A DNA stretch of 64,000 nucleotides from an uncultured Ferrovibrio sp. Lineage in GTDB: Bacteria; Pseudomonadota; Alphaproteobacteria; Ferrovibrionales; Ferrovibrionaceae. Below the pieces are notes generated by a model. The model was not told where the DNA came from. It saw only the letters and a program-made list of their open reading frames with translations, and made no database searches. Shown piece by piece: positions 1 to 8,179 of this stretch (its first letter is position 1; every line of letters starts with the position of its first letter). Both the position numbers and the translations under genes were made by a program. Location of the stretch: assembly GCF_937960835.1 (NCBI RefSeq), contig NZ_CALGPC010000006.1, positions 496,001 through 560,000 on the forward strand, in the 5' to 3' direction.

Positions 1-1
1 G

Positions 2-214
2 CTGATATCCTGGGCAGCCGAACAGCCGACGGCGATCATGTGCGCCGAACGTGATCCCCGGCAATGCCACCGCACTCATCTGGTTACCCCGGCCTTACTG
101 GGATGCCATGTAGATGTGCAGCACATCCTTGTCGATGGCGCGGTCATGCCGCATGCCGCGTTGCAGCGTCCGGCGGAGCCGCAAATGGATTTGTTCGAAG
201 ACGGATTAATCTGA
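2..214 (+). CDS. DUF488 family protein, C-terminal fragment
   Basis: The frame is open from the left edge of the window to TGA at 212-214, giving about 70 residues, so the gene begins outside the window. The translation carries the DUF488 C-terminal signature: an MCAERDP-x-CHR-x-H-L segment followed by V-x-HIL-x-DG. The Cys and the CHR motif are the conserved residues of this family of small proteins of unknown biochemical role. The tail PQMDLFEDGLI is acidic, as is common at the end of this family. The gene stops 59 bp before the TAXI binding protein on the same strand. The family call is good; function is unknown. Confidence 0.8.
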   Translation: MISWAAEQPTAIMCAERDPRQCHRTHLVTPALLGCHVDVQHILVDGAVMPHAALQRPAEPQMDLFEDGLI

Positions 215-273
215 CTTGACGTCCCATCCTGCGCTGCCGCACACTCCAGGTTGAAGTATACATCGGGAGGAAG

Positions 274-1242
274 ATGATGATTCAGCGCAACAAACGCGTG
301 GTGGGTGCGGTTGCCGCTATGGCTGCAGGCATCCTGGTCGCCAGCTTCGGCGGCGATGCTTCGGCTCAGACCTACAAACTGATGACCGGCCCGCAAGGCG
401 GTGTGTGGGTGCCGCTGGGCGGCACGCTCAAGGCAATGTTTGAAAAGGCGATCCCTGGCGCGACCGTGCAGACCCTGCCCGGCGCCGGCATTGCCAACGT
501 CAAGGGTGTGCAGGAAGGCAAGGCCGATTTCGGTTTCGGCAACTCGATCTCGACCGTTGACGCGATCAATGGCGAGCCGCCGTTCACTGAAAAGGCGACG
601 AATGTCTGCCAGATCGCCAACCTGTATCCGCAGTATTTCCAAGTCGTTGTGCTGGCCGATGCCGGCATCAACAAGATCGAGGATATCAAGGGCAAGGCGA
701 TCGCCGTGCAGACCCGCGGCAACACCGCCGAGGTGATCTCGCAGCACATCCTGAAAGCCCACGGCCTGTCTTACGAGGCGATGAGCAAGGTCAACTTCAT
801 GGCCTCGTATAACGACGCCGCGGCACTGCTGAAGGACGGCCATGCGCAGGTCTTCACGCTCGGCACCACCATCCCCGCCTCGTCGGTGATGGATCTGGCG
901 ACCGGTCGCGATATCAAGCTGATCCCGATCACCGATGAAGGCCTGGCAGCGATGAAGAAGATCAACGCCGGCTATAACAAGGTGATCGTCCCGGCGAACA
1001 CCTATCCGAAGCAGGATAAGGATCTGCCGGTGATCGGCTACTCGACGCACTTCATCACGTCGTGCAAGCTGCCTGAAGACAAGATCTACGCCGTCACCAA
1101 GGCGATGGCGACGCAGGTCGCCGACCTGGCGGCCGTGAACAAGGCGATGGCCAAGCTCACCCCGAAGGAGATGGCCGAGGATATCGGCGTGCCGCTGCAT
1201 CCGGGCGCGGCCAAGTACTATAAGGAAGTTGGTGCTCTCTAA
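274..1242 (+). CDS. TAXI family TRAP transporter substrate-binding protein
   Basis: Periplasmic solute receptor of a tripartite (TRAP) uptake system of the TAXI subclass, 322 aa, the usual size. Residues 1-31 form an Arg/Lys-rich then hydrophobic signal peptide ending at ASA-Q. The mature part opens with the family motif TGPQGGVWVPLGG and has the receptor pattern GKADFGFGNS, in which the protein samples many small hits before the permease contact region. Two ATG codons sit in tandem (274 and 277) behind GGGAGG; the second has the better spacing, so the real start may be 277. A strong terminator separates it from its permease, which fits high receptor output. The ligand cannot be read from sequence; TAXI receptors typically bind small carboxylates or amino acids. 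Confidence 0.93.
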   Translation: MMIQRNKRVVGAVAAMAAGILVASFGGDASAQTYKLMTGPQGGVWVPLGGTLKAMFEKAIPGATVQTLPGAGIANVKGVQEGKADFGFGNSISTVDAINGEPPFTEKATNVCQIANLYPQYFQVVVLADAGINKIEDIKGKAIAVQTRGNTAEVISQHILKAHGLSYEAMSKVNFMASYNDAAALLKDGHAQVFTLGTTIPASSVMDLATGRDIKLIPITDEGLAAMKKINAGYNKVIVPANTYPKQDKDLPVIGYSTHFITSCKLPEDKIYAVTKAMATQVADLAAVNKAMAKLTPKEMAEDIGVPLHPGAAKYYKEVGAL

Positions 1243-1253
1243 TGAGGCGCCTC

Positions 1254-1295
1254 GGCCGGTGCCGCTAAGGACGGGCGGCACCGGTCCTTTTTTTT
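1254..1295 (+). terminator. Rho-independent terminator between TAXI receptor and permease
   Basis: A perfect 10-bp stem (CCGGTGCCGC at 1256-1265 with GCGGCACCGG at 1275-1284), extendable by two pairs, is followed directly by CC and eight T residues at 1288-1295. It lies 12 bp after the receptor stop codon and 40 bp before the permease start. Partial read-through would give more receptor than permease transcript, as expected for binding-protein-dependent transport. Confidence 0.9.
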
Positions 1296-1334
1296 CCAAA
1301 TAAAGTAGCGTAATCGATCCGGGAGGGGCGGACG

Positions 1335-3185
1335 ATGGATGGTAAAACCCTGGTCGCGCGCATAGCGGCGCCGATCGGCGTAGTGATGGCCGTGTATCAT
1401 ATGTGGGCTATTGCTATTGCCCCGCCGGAAGCGATGATTTTCCGTGCGGTTCATCTTGCTTTCGCGATGACGCTGATTCTTCTGCTGCATCCATTTTCGC
1501 AGAAGGACGGAAAGCGCCGTTTCATTTGGTATGATGCATTGCTGTTCGCGGGCACGGCCGTCGCGCTGGGCCATCTGTTCGTCAATTACGACTATTTCGT
1601 CAATCGCATCATCTATATCGACGATCTGCAGCCGCTCGATATCGGTGCGGCGATCATTCTCGTCTGGGCGGTACTCGACTGCACGCGCCGGGTGATCGGC
1701 TGGGCGCTGCCCATCACCGCCCTTCTGTTCATGGGGCATGCGCTGTTCGTCACCCAGGTCAATCCGCTGACCCTGCTGGATCAGCTTTACATGACCACCG
1801 AGGGCATTTTCGGCTCCACGCTGGGCGTCTCGGCGGCCTATGTGATGATCTTTGTGCTGTTTGGCAGCTTCATGGAGCGGACCGGCACGGGCAAGCTGTT
1901 CATGGATTTCGCACTGTCGCTGACCGGCCGTTCCGCGGGCGGCCCAGGTAAGGTGGCGGTGGTGTCGTCGTCACTGTTCGGCACGATCTCGGGCAGTGCG
2001 GTCGCCAACGTCATGGTTGACGGCCCGATCACCATTCCGCTGATGAAGCGCACCGGCTTCCGGCCGGCCTTTGCGGCTGCGGTTGAATCGGTGGCCTCGA
2101 CCGGTGGTCAGATCATGCCGCCGATCATGGGTGCCGCCGCTTTCGTGATGGCGGAGTTCCTGGCGGTGCCGTACGCCACCGTGGCGCTGTGGGCGCTGAT
2201 CCCGTCGCTGCTTTATTACATCGCCTGCTTTGGCGCAGTGCATTTCGAAGCCAAACGGCAGGGCCTCGAGGGCCTGCCGGCGAACGAGGTACCACTGCTT
2301 GTGCGGGTGCTGTCCGAGCGCGGGCATCTCTTCGTGCCGGTGGCGATCATCCTGACCGGCATGTTCATGGGGTATTCGGCGCCGCTTTGCGCGCTGGCCG
2401 GCACCTTGGCCTGCTTCCCTGTCGCGCTGTTGCGTGCCACCTCGCGCGGTGAGCTGAAATGGAAGCTGATCTGGGAGGCGCTGGAAGACGGCGCCCGCAA
2501 CACGCTGTCGGTTGCCATGGCCTGCGCCTGCGCGGGCCTCGTGATCGGCTCGATCACGCTGACCGGCCTGGGCATCACCTTCACCAATGTGGTGGTCACC
2601 CTGGCGCAGGATAGCCTGATCCTGGCGTTGCTGCTGACGGCAGTGGCTGGCATTATTCTCGGCATGGGCATGCCGACGACGCCGGCTTACATCGTCATGG
2701 TTTCGCTGATGGTGCCGGCGCTGATGAAGCTCGGCGTCATCGAGCCGGCGGCGCATATGTTTGCCTTCTACTTTGCGATCCTGTCGGCGATCACGCCGCC
2801 GGTGGCCCTGGCGGTCTACGCTGCTGCCAGCTTGGCGAAGGCGAATATCTGGGAGGCGGGATGGGCGGCCGTGCGCACCGGTGCAGCGGGCTTCATCGTG
2901 CCGTTCATGTTCGTCTATGACCCCGCGCTGCTGGCCATCGGGGAATGGCCCGACATTCTGCATGCCGCGGCCTCGGCGACGGTCGGCTGTCTTGCGCTGG
3001 CGGCCGGCTTGTATGGCTATCTGATCCGCCCGGCTCTGATGTGGGAGCGTGTGGTTCTGGTGGCCGCCGCGCTCTGCCTGATCAAGCCCGGCGTGACGAC
3101 CGATCTGATTGGCGCTGCGCTGATCGTGGGTGTTGCGGTGGCGCAGAAGGCAATCGCCCGCGAGCTCAAGCCGCGGTCGAGCTGA
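1335..3185 (+). CDS. TRAP transporter permease, fused small and large subunits (TAXI type)
   Basis: Integral membrane component of the TRAP system, 616 aa. TAXI systems typically fuse the four-helix (DctQ-like) and twelve-helix (DctM-like) subunits; here residues 1-130 hold the short helical module and the rest the large one. Family motifs visible include GTISGSAVANV, TGGQIMPPIMGAAAF and the second half-site GMPTTPAYIVM followed by ITPPVALAVYAA, the paired hairpin signatures of the ion-coupled elevator fold. The start follows GGGAGGGG at good spacing. It pairs with the receptor at 274-1242; both are needed for Na+-driven uptake. The substrate is unknown. Confidence 0.94.
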   Translation: MDGKTLVARIAAPIGVVMAVYHMWAIAIAPPEAMIFRAVHLAFAMTLILLLHPFSQKDGKRRFIWYDALLFAGTAVALGHLFVNYDYFVNRIIYIDDLQPLDIGAAIILVWAVLDCTRRVIGWALPITALLFMGHALFVTQVNPLTLLDQLYMTTEGIFGSTLGVSAAYVMIFVLFGSFMERTGTGKLFMDFALSLTGRSAGGPGKVAVVSSSLFGTISGSAVANVMVDGPITIPLMKRTGFRPAFAAAVESVASTGGQIMPPIMGAAAFVMAEFLAVPYATVALWALIPSLLYYIACFGAVHFEAKRQGLEGLPANEVPLLVRVLSERGHLFVPVAIILTGMFMGYSAPLCALAGTLACFPVALLRATSRGELKWKLIWEALEDGARNTLSVAMACACAGLVIGSITLTGLGITFTNVVVTLAQDSLILALLLTAVAGIILGMGMPTTPAYIVMVSLMVPALMKLGVIEPAAHMFAFYFAILSAITPPVALAVYAAASLAKANIWEAGWAAVRTGAAGFIVPFMFVYDPALLAIGEWPDILHAAASATVGCLALAAGLYGYLIRPALMWERVVLVAAALCLIKPGVTTDLIGAALIVGVAVAQKAIARELKPRSS

Positions 3186-3203
3186 TCAAGGCCAGAAACC
3201 CGA

Positions 3204-3726
3204 TCAAGGCTGGTAGATCAGTTTTTCACCACGCCTTAGGTCAGGGCTTCACTCTCCTGCCGCCGCAGCGTCATATTGCGACGCTGCGGCGGCAGGAGCG
3301 GGAGCCTTCGCCGATCAGCACCGGAATGACGTAGAGCTCGAACCTGTCGAGCGCCTCGACATCGAGAAAACCCAGCCAAAGCTGCCACCACCCAGAAGCC
3401 AGACATCGCCGTCCTGGTGCTGCCGCAACTCGGCGGCCAGTGCCGTGAAATCCGCCGGCCGGATTTCCGTCTGCGGCGGCAGATCCGGCAGAGCCTGCAA
3501 CGTCACCATATAGCTGCGCTTGCCCGCATAGGGCCAGTCACCGCCCATGGCGCGGACGACCTCATAGGTGGTGCGGCCCATCACAACGCTGCTAATCCCG
3601 GCAAAGAAATCGGCATCCGAATTGCGCCGGATCGTAATCGTGCAGTCAGTATATGGCGTCGTTCGGCCGCGCAATGAAGCCGTCGATGCCGATTGCCAGA
3701 TAGGCGCGGAATAAAGGCTTTCGCAT
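3204..3726 (-). pseudogene. RibD_C / dihydrofolate reductase-like protein, multi-lesion pseudogene
   Basis: Reading leftwards from ATG at 3726, the three frames together rebuild one family member: LAIGIDGFIARPND, then LHDYDPAQFG, DADFFAGISSVVMGRTTYEVV, DVWLLGGG, FLDVEALDRFELYVIPVLIGEG, LPPQRR, and a terminal GVVK-LIY. Lesions seen: an in-frame TGA at 3646-3648 where the family usually has Trp; a frameshift near 3612-3620; a second near 3360-3385; a third near 3299-3307; a TAA near 3236; and extra bases near 3225. Intact members are about 170-180 aa NADPH-binding reductase-fold proteins. It starts 5 bp after the FAD oxidase stop codon and was probably co-transcribed. Alternative: sequencing errors, but six lesions in 500 bp make that unlikely. 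Confidence 0.82.
3254..3298. repeat. Perfect 19-bp inverted repeat (7-nt loop) inside the pseudogene
   Basis: CTCCTGCCGCCGCAGCGTC at 3254-3272 is the exact reverse complement of 3280-3298, with loop ATATTGC. It falls where the pseudogene encoded its C-terminal LPPQRR...TLR segment, so both arms derive from coding sequence. No T tract follows on either strand, which argues against a classical terminator, although the hairpin lies between converging transcripts. Confidence 0.9.
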
Positions 3727-3730
3727 TAAA

Positions 3731-5155
3731 TTACGGGCGGATGACTTTGCCGGGATTCATGATGTTGTCAGGATCGAAGGCGCGCTTGATCTTGCGCATC
3801 AGTTCGATCTCGACTGGCGATTTGTATTGGGTGATTTCGTCGATCTTCATGCGGCCGACGCCATGCTCGGCTGAGATCGAGCCATTCATCTTGTGCGCGA
3901 TGTCGTGCACGATCTGGTGCACCTGGTCCCAGTAGGCCATGAATTTCGCCGGTTCCCAGCCCACTGGCTGAGACGGATTGAAATGCACGTTGCCGTCGCC
4001 GATATGGCCGAAAGCGACGATGCGCACGCCAGGGATCAGGTCTTCCACCGCTTTCGAGGCCTGCTCGATGAAATCCGGCATCAGAGAGACAGGCACCGAA
4101 ATATCGGTCTTGATCGAACCGCCTTCCGGCTTCTGTGCGCTGGACATGGCTTCGCGGATCTTCCAGAACGCCGTGCGCTGGGCCTCCGATTGCGCGATGG
4201 CGGCATCCAGCACCAGGCCCTTTTCGAAGCCGTCGGCAAGCACGGTTTCCAGCGTCGTGCCGATGCTGCCATCGTCACGGCCGGACGAGAATTCCATCAG
4301 CACATACCACGGATACCGTTCGGCCAGCGGATCGGATGTCGCCGGCGTGTGACGCAGCACGTAGTCCAGACCGATGCGCGGCAGCAATTCGAAGCCGGTG
4401 ACCTGTCCGCCGGAAGCGGTCTTGGCCATTGACAGCAATTCAATGGCGGCTCTGGGGTTCGGCACGGCGCTAAACGCGGTCGCCACCGCCGCCGGTGCCG
4501 GATAGAGCTTCAGCACGGCCGCAGTGATGATCCCCAGCGTGCCTTCGCCGCCGATGAACAGATGCTTCAGATCGTAACCGGTATTGTCCTTGCGCAGGCC
4601 ACGCAGACCGTCCCAGATCTGGCCGTCGGGCAGCACCACCTCCAGGCCAAGGGTGAGATCGCGGGTATTGCCATAGCGCAGCACGGCGTTGCCGCCAGCA
4701 TTGGTGGAGAGATTGCCGCCGATAGTGCAGCTGCCTTCCGAGCCAATGGACAGCGGGAAGAGCTTGCCCGCTTCACGGGCGGCCTGCTGGATATTCTGCA
4801 GAATGCAGCCGGCCTCCACCGTGATCGTGTCGTTCAGCGGATCGATGGCGCGAATGCGGTTCATGCGCTGCAGCGAGACGACGATCTCGTCGCCGCTATC
4901 GAAGGGAATGCCGCCGCCCACAAGGCCGGTATTGCCGCCCTGCGGCACCAGCTTGGTCTTGGTGGCACGCGCCAGCTTGACGATGGCAGCCACCTCTTCG
5001 GTACTGGCAGGCTTGAGCACCAGCGGCGTACGGCTGGTATAGAGGTCGCGCATCTCGCGCGTATGCAGCGCAAGGGCGTCCGGATCGGAGCTCCAGCCCT
5101 TTGGGCCAACGATGTTGCGGAAACGGTCCAGCAGATCGGGTGCAAGTGCGTTCAT
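3731..5155 (-). CDS. FAD-binding oxidase, GlcD / D-2-hydroxyacid dehydrogenase type
   Basis: Flavoprotein of the VAO/PCMH fold oxidising a D-2-hydroxyacid (D-lactate, glycolate or D-2-hydroxyglutarate), 474 aa as usual. The FAD_binding_4 domain occupies about residues 40-180, with VPQGGNTGLVGGG and SIGSEGSCTIGGNLSTNAGG at the pyrophosphate-binding loops and FIGGEGTLGIIT closing it. The C-terminal FAD-oxidase_C domain has the GHIGDGNVHFN motif, SAEHGVGRMK and the ending DPDNIMNPGKV. No Fe-S subunit (GlcF) lies nearby, so it is probably the single-subunit form. Its start lies 27 bp after the TsaC stop on the same strand. The exact substrate is not deducible. Confidence 0.92.
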   Translation of the reverse strand: MNALAPDLLDRFRNIVGPKGWSSDPDALALHTREMRDLYTSRTPLVLKPASTEEVAAIVKLARATKTKLVPQGGNTGLVGGGIPFDSGDEIVVSLQRMNRIRAIDPLNDTITVEAGCILQNIQQAAREAGKLFPLSIGSEGSCTIGGNLSTNAGGNAVLRYGNTRDLTLGLEVVLPDGQIWDGLRGLRKDNTGYDLKHLFIGGEGTLGIITAAVLKLYPAPAAVATAFSAVPNPRAAIELLSMAKTASGGQVTGFELLPRIGLDYVLRHTPATSDPLAERYPWYVLMEFSSGRDDGSIGTTLETVLADGFEKGLVLDAAIAQSEAQRTAFWKIREAMSSAQKPEGGSIKTDISVPVSLMPDFIEQASKAVEDLIPGVRIVAFGHIGDGNVHFNPSQPVGWEPAKFMAYWDQVHQIVHDIAHKMNGSISAEHGVGRMKIDEITQYKSPVEIELMRKIKRAFDPDNIMNPGKVIRP

Positions 5156-5182
5156 AGTGACACCAGCTTAATGTTTTCCGCC

Positions 5183-6112
5183 TCAACGTCCACAGGCGGC
5201 GCGGGTAAGGCGATCGTTTATCGCCGCGCCAAGGCCCTGCGAAGGGATCGGCATCACGGCAATGCCTTCAAGGTTCGGGGTCTGATCCAGCGCATGAAGC
5301 CCGGCATAAAGCCGCGCGGCGGCTTCGGCCAGATCGCCGGTCTCGCTTAACGGATAGACAGCGGCAAAACCAGGCAGCGCCGGGCCGAAGCTGAGCAGCC
5401 CTTCTTTGCCCTGGGCCGCTGTCGCGTTGAGCCGCACCGGCAGGCGGGGGGCATAATGCTTCAGCAGCATGCCGGGCGATTCCAGCTTGGCATTCTGCGG
5501 CAGGCCCAGGGGCTCGCCCAGCACGGCCTCGATCTCTTCGGCGGCCAGGCCGCCCGGGCGGAGCAGCAGAGGCTGCGCCCCGGTCAGGCCTATGACGGTG
5601 GATTCCAGGCCCACGGGGCAGGGACCGCCATCGAGGATGGCGATCTCCGGCCCGAGGCTGTGGCGCACATGCTGCGCCGTGGTGGGCGAGACATGGCCCG
5701 AGCGGTTAGCGGACGGCGCCGCCACGGGGCGGCCGACAAGGCGCAGCAGCTCGCGCGCGACTGGATGCGCTGGCATGCGCAAGGCCAGCGAGGGCAGGCC
5801 GGCGGAAACGGCCTCGGCTACCGGGCAGCCCGGCTTGCGGGGCAGGACAAGGGTCAGCGCGCCGGGCCAGAAGGCTTTGGCCAGCTTGTGGGCCCGTTCG
5901 TCCGTGAGCACGAGATCGTTTAATTGGCCAATATCGGCGATATGGCTGATCAGCGGATTGAAGCTGGGCCGGCCCTTGGCGCGGAAGATCTTTGCCACTG
6001 CCGCCGCGTTGGTCGCATCGGCGGCCAGCCCATAGACCGTCTCGGTCGGGATCGCCACCACCTCGCCGGCCAGGAGCAGCTTCGCGGCCTCTGAAATCGT
6101 TACGTCAACCAT
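5183..6112 (-). CDS. tsaC: L-threonylcarbamoyladenylate synthase (TsaC/Sua5)
   Basis: Makes L-threonylcarbamoyl-AMP from threonine, bicarbonate and ATP, the first step of t6A modification of ANN-decoding tRNAs in the cytoplasm. The N-terminal YrdC domain (about residues 5-200) shows PTETVYGLAADA, the K-x-R...NPL motif in KGRPSFNPL and SANRSGHVSPT. At 309 aa it carries the extra C-terminal Sua5 domain, so it is the long Sua5 form rather than the short TsaC. Its start overlaps the region upstream of the divergent acyl-CoA dehydrogenase, leaving about 100 bp for both promoters. It is a conserved housekeeping gene. Confidence 0.95.
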   Translation of the reverse strand: MVDVTISEAAKLLLAGEVVAIPTETVYGLAADATNAAAVAKIFRAKGRPSFNPLISHIADIGQLNDLVLTDERAHKLAKAFWPGALTLVLPRKPGCPVAEAVSAGLPSLALRMPAHPVARELLRLVGRPVAAPSANRSGHVSPTTAQHVRHSLGPEIAILDGGPCPVGLESTVIGLTGAQPLLLRPGGLAAEEIEAVLGEPLGLPQNAKLESPGMLLKHYAPRLPVRLNATAAQGKEGLLSFGPALPGFAAVYPLSETGDLAEAAARLYAGLHALDQTPNLEGIAVMPIPSQGLGAAINDRLTRAACGR

Positions 6113-6212
6113 GGCGGGAAGTCATAACCCGCGCCGCTTGGCCTTGCTAGGCATGCCGGGCCATATTATGCCAAACGCCATTGCAGTGCTTACCGCGTCC
6201 AGGGAGACCGAG

Positions 6213-8006
6213 ATGGATTACACCGCCCCCGTCAAGGATATGCGTTTCACGCTCGAGCAGATTGCCGGGCTGGCCGAGCTGAGCGAGCTGCCGGGCCTGG
6301 ATCATGCCGATGGGGATACCGTGGCGGCCGTGCTGGAAGAGGCGGCGAAGTTCGCCGGTGGCGTGCTGGCGCCGCTCAATCGCGGCGGCGACCAGCAGGG
6401 CGCCAAGCTGGACAATGGCGTGGTGCGCACGGCGCCTGGCTTCAAGGATGCCTACAAGCAGTTCTGCGAAGCCGGCTGGAACGGCATGCCCTTCGCCGAG
6501 GAATACGGCGGCGGCAACCTGCCCTGGGCCGTCACCATGGCGGCGCAGGAGATGGTGCAGTCGGCCAATCTCGCTTTCTCGCTCTGCCCGCTGCTGACCC
6601 AGGGCGCCATCGATGCCATTGAGGCCCATGGCACGGAGGAGCAGAAGAAGCTGTATCTGCCGAAGCTGGTCAGCGGCGAATGGACTGCGACGATGAACCT
6701 GACAGAGCCGCATGCGGGTTCGGATGTCGGTGCGCTGAAGTCCAAGGCCGTGCCGGTGGGCGACGGCACCTACAAGATCACCGGCAGCAAGATCTTCATC
6801 ACCTATGGCGAGCACGACATGACGGAGAATATCGTCCATCTCGTGCTGGCCCGCCTGCCGGACGCGCCGGCCGGCACCAAGGGCATTTCACTGTTCATCG
6901 TGCCGAAATTCATCCCCGATGCCGATGGCAAGCCGGGCAAGCGCAACGATCTGCGCTGCGTGTCGCTGGAGCATAAGCTCGGCATCCATGCCAGCCCGAC
7001 GGCGGTGATGTCCTATGGCGACAACGGCGAATGCATCGGCTGGCTGCTGGGCGCGGAGAACCAGGGCATGCGCTGCATGTTCACCATGATGAACAATGCG
7101 CGCCTCAGCGTCGGCTGCCAGGGCCTGGCGATTGCCGAACGCGCCTATCAGCAGGCGCTGGCTTATGCCGAGCAGCGCAAGCAGGGCCGTCATCCCGGCC
7201 AGAGCGCCGATCAGCATGTCTCGATCATCGAGCATGCCGATGTGCGCCGCATGTTGATCCTGATGCGCAGCCTGACCGAGGCGGCGCGCGGCCTCATCTA
7301 TCTGAATGCAGCGGCCATCGACCGCGCGCATCGCCTGCCGGACGAGGCCAAGCGCAAGGAATGGAAGTCGCTGGTCGAGCTGCTCACGCCGCTGAGCAAG
7401 GCCTGGGCGACCGATATCGGCTGCGAGGTCGCGTCGCTGGGCGTGCAGATTCATGGCGGCATGGGCTTCATTGAGGAAACCGGCGCGGCGCAGTATTACC
7501 GCGATGCACGTATCCTGCCGATCTATGAGGGCACCAACGGTATCCAGGCGATCGATCTCGTTACCCGCAAATTGCCGCTCAATGGCGGCGAAACGGTGAA
7601 GGCGCTGTTCGGCCAGATCGGTGCTACCGTGGCCGAGCTGGCCAAGGCCGGCGAAGGTTTTGCTGCTATCCATGGCAATCTGGATGGGGCGCTGAAGTCG
7701 CTGACGAAGGCCTCATCCTGGATGGGCCAGCAGCTCGGCGGCAATGTCAATGCCGCGTTGTCGGGCGCCACGCCTTACCTGCGCGCCTTTGCTTCCGTGG
7801 TCGGCGGCTGGCTGCTGGCGCGCCAGGCTCTGGCGGCGAAGGCCGAGATCGCCGGAGGCGCGACGGACCCGTATTTCGCCGCGAAGATCGTCTCCGCACG
7901 CATCTTCGCCGAGCAGGTGCTGACCGGCGTCGACGGCCTGTGCCGCGCCGCCACCGAGGGCAGCGCCGGTCTGGCGGAAGTGACGCCGGAATTGCTGCGG
8001 GCCTAA
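6213..8006 (+). CDS. Acyl-CoA dehydrogenase, long form with extra C-terminal domain
   Basis: FAD enzyme introducing the alpha-beta double bond into an acyl-CoA; 597 aa matches the long family that includes DmdC-type 3-methylmercaptopropionyl-CoA dehydrogenases. Visible are FAEEYGGGNLPW, the FAD/substrate motif MNLTEPHAGSDVGALKSKA, KIFITYGEHDM, LGIHASPT, and the flavin-contact segment QIHGGMGFIEETGAAQYYRDARI-type region ending PIYEGTNGIQAIDL. The additional C-terminal domain covers roughly residues 465-597. I chose ATG 6213 because GGGAGA precedes it and homologues begin near MDYTAP; the upstream in-frame ATG at 6111 lacks this. Chain-length specificity is unknown. It begins a plus-strand run with an MBL hydrolase and an SDR. 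Confidence 0.93.
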   Translation: MDYTAPVKDMRFTLEQIAGLAELSELPGLDHADGDTVAAVLEEAAKFAGGVLAPLNRGGDQQGAKLDNGVVRTAPGFKDAYKQFCEAGWNGMPFAEEYGGGNLPWAVTMAAQEMVQSANLAFSLCPLLTQGAIDAIEAHGTEEQKKLYLPKLVSGEWTATMNLTEPHAGSDVGALKSKAVPVGDGTYKITGSKIFITYGEHDMTENIVHLVLARLPDAPAGTKGISLFIVPKFIPDADGKPGKRNDLRCVSLEHKLGIHASPTAVMSYGDNGECIGWLLGAENQGMRCMFTMMNNARLSVGCQGLAIAERAYQQALAYAEQRKQGRHPGQSADQHVSIIEHADVRRMLILMRSLTEAARGLIYLNAAAIDRAHRLPDEAKRKEWKSLVELLTPLSKAWATDIGCEVASLGVQIHGGMGFIEETGAAQYYRDARILPIYEGTNGIQAIDLVTRKLPLNGGETVKALFGQIGATVAELAKAGEGFAAIHGNLDGALKSLTKASSWMGQQLGGNVNAALSGATPYLRAFASVVGGWLLARQALAAKAEIAGGATDPYFAAKIVSARIFAEQVLTGVDGLCRAATEGSAGLAEVTPELLRA

Positions 8007-8028
8007 TTTCGCTGAAAACCGGTATCTT

Positions 8029-8075
8029 CGCCATGCCACGCTTGAAAGCGTGGCATGGCGACGGAACTTTTATTT
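8029..8075 (+). terminator. Probable terminator after acyl-CoA dehydrogenase
   Basis: A perfect 14-bp stem (CGCCATGCCACGCT 8029-8042 with AGCGTGGCATGGCG 8047-8060) closes a 4-nt TGAA loop and is followed by an interrupted T-rich stretch ending near 8075. It lies 22 bp after the stop codon. The T tract is broken, so efficiency may be moderate. Confidence 0.75.
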
Positions 8076-8179
8076 TCCCCGGCGGCAGGTGACAAAGCCG
8101 CCGGACCTACGGCATTTGACCCTTACGTGAACGTCACACTAGACTTTCACTGCTTCCCCAGCCAATCAGGTCAAACAAA

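Noticed and set aside
1971..2963. Long antisense ORF of 330 codons inside the TRAP permease
   Set aside because: High-GC shadow with Arg/His/Gln-rich composition, no motif and no start context; the plus-strand gene is unambiguous.
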